Below, piece by piece: positions 23,941 to 29,994 of a stretch of 29,994 bases of DNA. The stretch covers positions 1 to 29,994 of the forward strand of contig JAYMTF010000804.1 in the NCBI GenBank assembly GCA_036897485.1, read 5' to 3'. Source of the stretch: Pelargonium nanum. Taxonomy: Eukaryota > Streptophyta > Magnoliopsida > Geraniales > Geraniaceae. How positions within the stretch are numbered: the stretch's first letter is position 1; each line of letters starts with the position of its first letter. The notes under the pieces were generated by a model. That model was given only the letters and a program-made list of their open reading frames with translations, was not told the DNA's origin and ran no database searches. The translations under genes and the position numbers were made by a program.

Positions 23941-24650
23941 TAACGGCTGAGATTTAATCCATCTTTATATACGCAAAAATACATGAATAAAGAATACATG
24001 AAAAATACTTTTCCAAGTTTTAATATAGCATGTGCATTTTCTCTTATATATAACTAGTAGCATATTCCATACGCCTACCAGATTGACTTCAAAACTTATA
24101 ATGATATATGAAATTTATATGATCAAGTTTGAATCCACACATAATTAATCAAATATTTATTCATAATTTATAGAGTTAAACATTTATTATATTAATCCCG
24201 AATACGCATTACCTTAGAATTTGTCACAACCTTCATCAATATTTCAATGTCATCATGAATCATGATCAACCTGTAATTATACTCCAATTTAGTATAATAA
24301 AAGAGAGAGTCAGCGAGGCAGCTCAACAGCCAATTCAAGTTATTGAATTTAAAATAAATAAAACGATAGAAAATGTAACATGATAACCTCGCAGTTCTCG
24401 CCGGTGTTTTTGTTTTGTTCAAATTTGGTTTGAAAAAATGGAGATAAAATGCATGTCCTGCGCGCAGCTTTTAGATCTCACCACCGTCCGTTACTTGTAA
24501 CTGTCTCAATCTCCTCCAAAAGTCAACTGCCCAAACGGTCAGCTGTGTTTTATTCATTGTTTTTCATCATCTTATTTTGAAGGATTATTCAATACTGTTT
24601 TGTTTTGGTTTTTATCAGGGAGAGGTGTTACTTGATTAAATTAATCACCA
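23941..24650. other. AT-rich intergenic DNA
   Basis: No coding frame with protein-like content; the frame at 24192-24422 on the minus strand is low-complexity and without a domain. Nothing else is identified. Confidence 0.4.
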
Positions 24651-24858
24651 AGGCATGTTGGGTCAAGCGGTTGATGCGTTTTAAATTTTCTTTGAGGTCT
24701 CAGGTTCGAGCCTCTTTGTCGACGGTATGGGGTGAGAATATTTATGGGTTTAAGGGGAAAACTAACAACTAACTCGGGTGACGCCCCCACTTGGGGGTGA
24801 GAAACACTGGCCTTTGTAGATCTGCTGTCCCGTCGCTTATCAAAAAAATAAAAAATAA
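24651..24858 (+). mobile_element. tRNA-derived SINE
   Basis: The 5' head carries pol III promoter elements: a box A-like TGGGTCAAGCGGTTGATGCG (about 24659-24678) and a consensus-like box B GGTTCGAGCCT at 24703-24713. The body contains the hairpin CCCCCACTTGGGGG (24784-24797) and a CCTTTGTAGATCTGCTGTCC-like 3' region. It ends CGTCGCTTATCAAAAAAATA with an A-rich tail. This layout is typical of plant SINEs. I could not identify a convincing TSD. Confidence 0.75.
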
Positions 24859-24916
24859 CCGTTTAATTTGGGATGTAACTTATTATCTATTTAAGGTCTT
24901 TTTCGAGGGAAAAAAA

Positions 24917-25200
24917 AACTAATTAAGGTCAAATTTGGACCCAAAACGATAGTCTAGCTGTATTAAATGATTCACGTGATCAGACTTGTATGTCAGCGTA
25001 GTAATTTAATATGCTTTAGATTACACGTCAAACTATTTAAATGAGAAAAATGATGGAAACTGACGTCAGTGACCGTTTTAGGTATATGTTTGAAACTTCA
25101 AATATTATTTTAGGTTAAAAAAAAGTCTACAAACTAATTAATTTGGTTCATATGCGAAAGTTCAAGGGTAAAATTGGGTTCATAAGTCTATTTGAAACGG
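24917..25200. mobile_element. MITE-like element of the GGTCCCTGAACTT family
   Basis: The left side GGTCAAATTTGGACCCAAAAC and right side GTTCAAGGGTAAAATTGGGTTC are roughly inverted. The centre holds GGAAACTGACGTCAGTGACC and a G-box-like TTCACGTGATC. The wording matches the arms of the 10250 element and the piece at 22190. No TSD was resolved. Confidence 0.5.
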
Positions 25201-26548
25201 TCAAAACATGCACACTACAATGTCTTTGTTGTATGTCCAATGTCCATGTGTCGAGGTAAATATTTTCCTAAGTCTCAAATTCTCCAAGTCCAAGTGTCGA
25301 AAATGTTTTATGTTCAATGTCCTATGTCAAGGTATTCCGTACGTCGCGCTTCGGACATGTGACATGCGCAATGCAACACACAAAAAATTGAGGTACCCAG
25401 TATGTTTTTGGGATGCCGCCTCGGGCGTGAGAACAAGTTCTTGACCGGAATACAAGAAGGCTCTAAAGAGCGTTTCTATAGAGAGAAAGTAAATGTGAAA
25501 TTATGAGAGGATCCCTCTCTCTTACTTAGAGATGAGTATTTATACCTTTTAACAATTACTGACACATTTCAACGTGTGATTGGTCATTGATGATGTGGGG
25601 TCCACCTTAGAGCTCATTTGTGGCTTGGGATTCTTGCCCCTTAGGCGCGTTACCTGTACGCACTTAGCGTGCATAAGGATCACCGTCCGGTTCTCGCATG
25701 TCGGGTGTACTTCGAAGCCCTTGAAAATATCTACCGCACGGGGTAGCATACTAAGGTTATGAGAATGATTGCCACTCGTGTTCGACGTTTGGCATGTTGA
25801 ACAAATTTTATGGGGGCTTGGAAAGGTAGTCGAGGTACTTATTTATGTTAATCATGTGTCATGATCGGGGGGAGCTCAATGTGGACGACACCACAGGCTT
25901 GTCGCGACGAGCAAGGTGGTTGCGACCAATTTGTTCCAAAACAACCAACATATGCATGCCTGCAAATGGAAGGAGGACGAGGCGCAGAGGCTCGTCACGG
26001 CGGTCTTGGGCTGGCTTAAACGACCTGCGGACGAACGACCTGAGATTTATGCGGGAAGTCAAGGGACGAAGGCTCATCACGAAGGGCATTCTCGTCGCGA
26101 TCGACCTTGGGTTGCTCGCGCGGATTGCGAACTAAGGACGTTGGAATAATGCGGGAGGTCACAAGAAGAAGGCTCGTCGCGACTGACCTGGGCTGGAAAT
26201 CATCAGGGGCGTGCGTTGTTTATTCTTGTGTAATGGACAGGCAAGCTCGGAGTGATCGAGCTTTTGCTATGAGAACTTGGCTTATCTACCTTATTCATGG
26301 GGCGGCTTGTAAAGCCTAAGTCTTGGCTTGAGTGGTCCCGGGCACGTCCAAGACGATAGCTTCGTGCGAGGGCTCTATGCAAGGCCAAACGAACGCAAGC
26401 GTCACCGAGGAATTTGGGTATGGTCCATGACTTAGGGTGTGGGTGATGGCTCTGGGCGAGGTCGGGCGACCTCAGGTGTCACCGATTGAGGATCCTTCAG
26501 GCGCGAATCCACATAGTCATGATTCGAGAGAAAGTTCGCGGATCAACA
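25201..26548 (+). mobile_element. GC-rich LTR-like block, probable Gypsy-type LTR
   Basis: Contains GCCTCGGGCGTGA (25418-25430) shared with 4158-4170, and a TATA-like AGTATTTATACC (about 25535-25546). A GC-rich part follows (25880-26250) with repeated GAGGCTCGTC-CG...CTTGGGCTGG phrases. At the 3' end, GATCAACA is followed by ATCTGGGGCCGATTTT (26549 on), which resembles the degenerate primer-binding region (TTGGCGCCG-type) that follows plant Gypsy LTRs. Overlapping open frames on both strands (25845-26149) are translations of this block, not genes. The 5' boundary is uncertain. Confidence 0.5.
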
Positions 26549-26584
26549 ATCTGGGGCCGATTTTAGGAAGTTGTGTTTTGGGAG

Positions 26585-26780
26585 CACTAAAAAAAAGTTG
26601 CAAATTGTGACGGATATCTGTGAGAGAAAAAATTTCGCCACAGCTTCGTCACAAATTATGACATAAATCATATTTTATATATACAAACAGATTTGTGACG
26701 AAAATTTCTGTCAAAATATTGAAATACATAGATCTGTGACAAAAATTTCTGTAACAGATCGCGAGTTTTTTCATAATGTT
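26585..26780. mobile_element. CACTA-like fold-back MITE
   Basis: Begins CACTAAAAAAAAGTTGCAAA and ends, on the opposite strand, CATTATGAAAAAACTCGC. Both arms contain subterminal TGTGACGAAAATTTCTGTCA-type repeats in opposing orientation (about 26610-26665 and 26693-26760). The CACTA start and subterminal repeat style fit the CACTA superfamily, but the right end is degenerate and no 3-bp TSD is visible. Confidence 0.5.
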
Positions 26781-27130
26781 GCAAGTCTGCGGATACGCCT
26801 TCATAAGATGGAGATGACATGACGCTCGAACGCTACGTATTGTATTGTCATTAGTTAGAAAACTTGTGATTTTCGGTAACATCAATTAGATTTTTGTTAT
26901 ATTTCATAGCCTAGAATTGCTGACTTTATTATTTACATATTGACATGAGGTACAATTGGGTAAATGTCAACTAACACGCTATTCTATTTTCCAAAAAGAA
27001 ATGATCATGAATAATACAATTACGTTTATTTTGAGATACATGAGTAATTAATGACCGGTTAAAATTAGTATATTAATTTTTTTTACTAGGAATTCAAATT
27101 TAATACTTTCAAGTAATTTGAGATAAATGT
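26781..27130. other. AT-rich intergenic DNA
   Basis: No gene or distinct repeat is seen; probably distal promoter of the U-box gene. Confidence 0.35.
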
Positions 27131-27688
27131 TTGACCGTAGTTAATTGCATTACATACACTTAACTCACCATAAATACCTCTCTTTTATAAATGAAACCGA
27201 CAAGGAACAAAAATGAAAAAAAAAAAAAAAACCTCCAATTGTACTCTTCCTCTTCTCTATTTGACCTTAAGCAATTACTCTCCAACCATATTTTGACCTT
27301 CCAATACTATATTTATGAAACCTATTTTGAATCAAATTCATCTGCATTTTGTTGGCCTACCACCAATAAGGACATAATTGAACAAAAGATCTTTACTTAG
27401 AGACGTTAAATACAATAGTCAAAGATGTATAAAGGACTAATATGCAAAAAATATCAAACTTATTAATATCAATTGAGAAAAAAATCAAAACTTTCCACAA
27501 GCTTCCTTGTGGGTTCTGTGTATTCACAGCTTGCAAACCATCTGTTATATTTGACTTTCATTGTTTCTTTTTGTATAACAATTAATTTATTTATTTTATT
27601 CCATTATTATTATTAGTATAATTTTCTCTTCAAGTATTTGTTTAATATAAATACTTGTGTAATCATCTTCAGATTTTAGATCGATTCA
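27131..27688 (+). promoter_or_regulatory. Promoter of the U-box gene with five W-box cores and a TATA box
   Basis: TTGACC occurs at 27131, 27261 and 27293, TTGACT at 27551, and the reverse form AGTCAA at 27417-27422. These are all WRKY W-box cores of the TTGAC(C/T) type. A TATA box TATAAATA is at 27646-27653, giving a very short 5' UTR (about 10-15 nt) if initiation is 30 bp downstream. A 16-nt poly-A run is at about 27215-27231. Confidence 0.6.
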
Positions 27689-28909
27689 ATGGAAATGAAT
27701 GATTGTCCTCCGGATTTCCGGTGCCCGATTTCCATGGAGCTAATGAAAGATCCGGTGACCATCGCCACCGGCGTCACCTACGACCGCAAGAACATAGAGA
27801 AATGGCTCTTCACCTACAAGAAGGCCACGTGTCCGGCCACCATGCAGCCAATCGGCGATTGCCACATCATCCCCAACCACACCCTCGCACGCCTCATCGG
27901 TTCTTGGAGAAACACGACCAATTCCTCGTCCTCCTCGACGACCTCGTCGGAGGAAATGGCGACCCTTCTCCGAACCATCCAGTCGTCTCCGTTCAAGGTC
28001 AGTTCGTTAAAAAAACTCCGACCCATTGTCGAAACCGGCGACGAGGCCAAGGCCGAGCTTGTCCGGTCCGGCGGAGTGGAGATATTGGCTCAGATCGTGG
28101 CACAGATTTTAACCGACCCCTCCGATTTCGTAACGTTCCGGGCGTGCGAGGAGGCTCTGGCGATCCTCCACCAACTCCCCTTCGCCGCCGGCGACAAGAC
28201 CTATAGTCTGTTGTCGGAGCCGGAGAACATAGAGTCGATGGCAATGATGCTCCAGAGAGGCAGCGCCGAGGGCAGGCTCTACGCCGTAACCATTTTTAAA
28301 AACATGGCGAAAACGGACTACGACTGGAGCTTCGTCGCGCACGACCAAGGCGTCGATTTCTTCAAATCTTTGCTCGAGCTAGTGTCGGACGAGATATGCA
28401 GCAAGGCGAGCTCGTGCGCCTTGCAGGTCTTGATACAAATATTGGGTTCTTGCAAGAAGAGCCGGTTGGGGGCGATCGAGGCCGGAGCCGTGTGCGTGCT
28501 CGTGGAGCTCTTGCCGGACTCGAACCGGTCGCGGTGCGAGAAGATGCTGATGCTGATCAAGATGCTGTGCGAGTGCGCGGAGGGGAGGCTGGCGTTTGTG
28601 GAGCATCAGATGAGCGTCGCCGCCGTGTCCAAGAAAATGATGCACGTCTCCGTCGTCGCGACGAAGATGGCGGTGAAGATTTTGTGGCTGATAAGTAGCT
28701 TGCACCCGACGGAGAGGGTGGTGGAGGAAATGTTGAGCTATGGGTCGGTGAAGAAGCTTGTGGCGTTGCTGCATATCGGTGGCCGGTCGTCGACCAAAGA
28801 TAAGGTTGTGAAGATTTTCAAGTTGCATGGCAATTCTTGGAAACGATATTCTTGTTTTCCTTCGGAGTTGAGTGATTATTTGGGATTGGTGAATATTGAT
28901 TCTAGATAA
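27689..28909 (+). CDS. U-box/ARM E3 ubiquitin ligase, PUB22/PUB23-like
   Basis: A single-exon gene of 406 aa. The U-box occupies residues about 6-80: FRCPISMELMKDPVTIATG, TYDRKNIEKWL (30-40), the CP pair, and PNHTLARLIGSW. Ser/Thr-rich residues follow (about 90-105). The rest is ARM-type helical repeats, with the family block CECAEGRLAFVEH and a C-terminal KLHGNSW. Plant U-box ligases of the PUB20-24 group ubiquitinate targets such as exocyst Exo70B2, and PUB22/23/24 are stress- and elicitor-induced negative regulators of pattern-triggered immunity. Exact orthology is not settled. ATG 27689 is chosen as the first in frame after the TATA box; a second Met lies two codons later. The coding region is markedly GC-rich against AT-rich flanks, which explains long overlapping antisense frames. 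No damage is seen. Confidence 0.93.
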   Translation: MEMNDCPPDFRCPISMELMKDPVTIATGVTYDRKNIEKWLFTYKKATCPATMQPIGDCHIIPNHTLARLIGSWRNTTNSSSSSTTSSEEMATLLRTIQSSPFKVSSLKKLRPIVETGDEAKAELVRSGGVEILAQIVAQILTDPSDFVTFRACEEALAILHQLPFAAGDKTYSLLSEPENIESMAMMLQRGSAEGRLYAVTIFKNMAKTDYDWSFVAHDQGVDFFKSLLELVSDEICSKASSCALQVLIQILGSCKKSRLGAIEAGAVCVLVELLPDSNRSRCEKMLMLIKMLCECAEGRLAFVEHQMSVAAVSKKMMHVSVVATKMAVKILWLISSLHPTERVVEEMLSYGSVKKLVALLHIGGRSSTKDKVVKIFKLHGNSWKRYSCFPSELSDYLGLVNIDSR

Positions 28910-29597
28910 ACCAAAAAAACAAAAACTTAGATGACCTATACACAATTTTATCGAAAGAGATTTGAATTAACTAGTGAATAGTTGGGGTTACTTTTATCAC
29001 AATGTTTATTGATCATTCATCTTTTGATTTTTTTTTTTGAATTATATTCAATCTATTTGTTATATTAACTCACATGGGATTGATTCAATGATAAGAGATT
29101 TTTGTAATTAGTTTGACGGTTTTGATAAATTTCTATTGTTTCTTGAACTTTTTATTTTTGAAATTAGGTCTATCCTTAGCTACTTGAATTTTGAAATAGA
29201 GAGATTATCACAAGAATAAATGGAAGAGTTTGAGCGTCTAAATTGTGTGTGAACATGATTAGGAGGTGACTTGTTTAAGGTATAACAGCTTCAAAGTTTG
29301 ACCAAGACCTGCATAAATCTGTTTACATTTGTGGTTGTTAATTTTTATATATACTTGAGTTTTCTCTTACGTATATACTTTAATGTTTCAAATTCACTTA
29401 GACTGATCAGTATTTTTGTTTTCACTCATTTCTTCTCTACAACAATAGCTAAAATCATATGGTTTTGGCTTGTTAGAGCGGAGGGGGGAAAAGAAATTGG
29501 AAAAGGGAAAAAACAGTAAAGAGTGATTACGAACAGTTTATTTTCCGGATGGAACATAAATAAGTACTATATGCTCGAACTAGAAGTATTAAATTTA
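28910..29597. other. 3' flank of the U-box gene and intergenic DNA
   Basis: AT-rich with a poly-T run at about 29030-29038. The first 100-200 bp should hold the 3' UTR. No further gene is supported; the open frame at 29298-29519 is low-complexity. Confidence 0.35.
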
Positions 29598-29994
29598 GGG
29601 GAAGTTACCGTTTACTATTCTGTAGCAGACACTTTTTACAGTTTATTATCCTTACGATATTTTTGTAACTTTCGAGTACATTGTACTTGGAAAAGCTCTT
29701 TTCGTCCAACTTCCTACCGTTAATTTGACAGAAAAACACCATCTCTCATCATGTGCACAACAAATGACTTAAAAAAGAAATTGAAATGTCAATTTTACCC
29801 ATCTTCGTCTTCATTGGTCAAGAACAAGTTCGCCGGAAAATTCAATACAAATCTAATACAAACTCCACACAAATCCAAGACAAACCTAACACAAACAAAA
29901 CACAAATCCAACACAAACTCAACACAAATTCTACAAAAAACCAACATAAATCCTACAAAAAACTCAACCCAAAACCCAACACAAATTCAACCCC
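29598..29994. mobile_element. Left part of a second Mutator-like element of the 22506 family
   Basis: Starts GGGGAAGTTACCG, like the GGGGTAATATACG end of the earlier element. The interior matches 22650-22770: CATGTGC-CAACA-ATGAC, AAATTG-AATGTCAATTTTACC, TCAAGAACA-GTTC and CGCCGGAAAATTCAA. The right end lies beyond the window. From about 29860 it runs into a degenerate minisatellite, repeats of roughly 10-12 bp of the form AACACAAATCC. Confidence 0.65.

Noticed and set aside
24651..24720. Possible tRNA gene from box A/B sequences
   Set aside because: The sequence cannot fold as a complete cloverleaf with an acceptor stem and is followed by a SINE body and A-rich tail.
25845..26149. Cluster of overlapping open frames on both strands, possible small genes
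   Set aside because: All fall in one GC-rich LTR-like block, overlap each other in several frames and show no protein family features.
28379..28945. Long antisense frame (188 aa) and other long frames overlapping the U-box gene
   Set aside because: They come from the GC-rich codons of the U-box gene read in other frames; compositions are Arg/His/Leu-rich with no domain.

Overview
The window is nuclear DNA from a flowering plant, most probably a eudicot. The reasons are an AT-rich background, GT-AG introns, a plant CC-NB-LRR resistance gene, a plant-only brassinosteroid-signalling kinase (BSK), a plant U-box/ARM ubiquitin ligase, and many small plant transposons. I cannot name the species. 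No organelle, bacterial or viral genome segment is apparent.

Layout. (1) 1-1053: AT-rich upstream DNA and promoter of the first gene. (2) 1054-3864 (+): an intact, intronless RPM1-like CNL immune receptor of 936 aa. (3) 3865-4860: intergenic, with a probable LTR-retrotransposon remnant. (4) 4876-9805 (+): a BSK2-like pseudokinase/TPR gene; I resolved 10 coding exons giving 490 aa, preceded by a tandemly duplicated G-box and a start-stop upstream ORF. (5) 10250-10616: a fold-back Mutator-type MITE with a perfect 9-bp target-site duplication. (6) 10946-11359 (+): a small gene of unknown function (74 aa) with a probable 5'-UTR intron. (7) 11770-12660: LTR-like remnant. (8) 12834-20934 (-): a MIP1-like coiled-coil RING ubiquitin ligase, two coding exons split by a 6.1-kb intron, with a further 5'-UTR intron up to about 21820. 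The large intron holds a Copia-type LTR with its initiator-Met primer-binding site and a tandem array of about 258-bp units carrying tRNA-like box A/B motifs. (9) 22190-27100: a transposon-rich stretch with a 0.9-kb Mutator-like element, a SINE, MITEs, an LTR-like GC-rich block and a CACTA-like fold-back element. (10) 27689-28909 (+): an intronless PUB22/23-type U-box ubiquitin ligase behind a promoter with five W-box cores. (11) 29598-29994: the left part of a second copy of the 0.9-kb Mutator-like family, cut by the window edge.

Functional picture. Three of the five genes belong to families linked to immunity or brassinosteroid signalling: the NLR is an intracellular receptor, BSKs couple surface receptor kinases to downstream signalling, and PUB22-class ligases damp pattern-triggered immunity. 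They do not form an operon-like unit; each has its own promoter. I found no clear evidence of an undescribed multi-gene system. The most novel-looking items are the tandem pol III-like array inside the RING-gene intron, the Mutator-like family with a shared interior, the small LISIS-repeat protein, and the regulatory leaders of the BSK and NLR genes.
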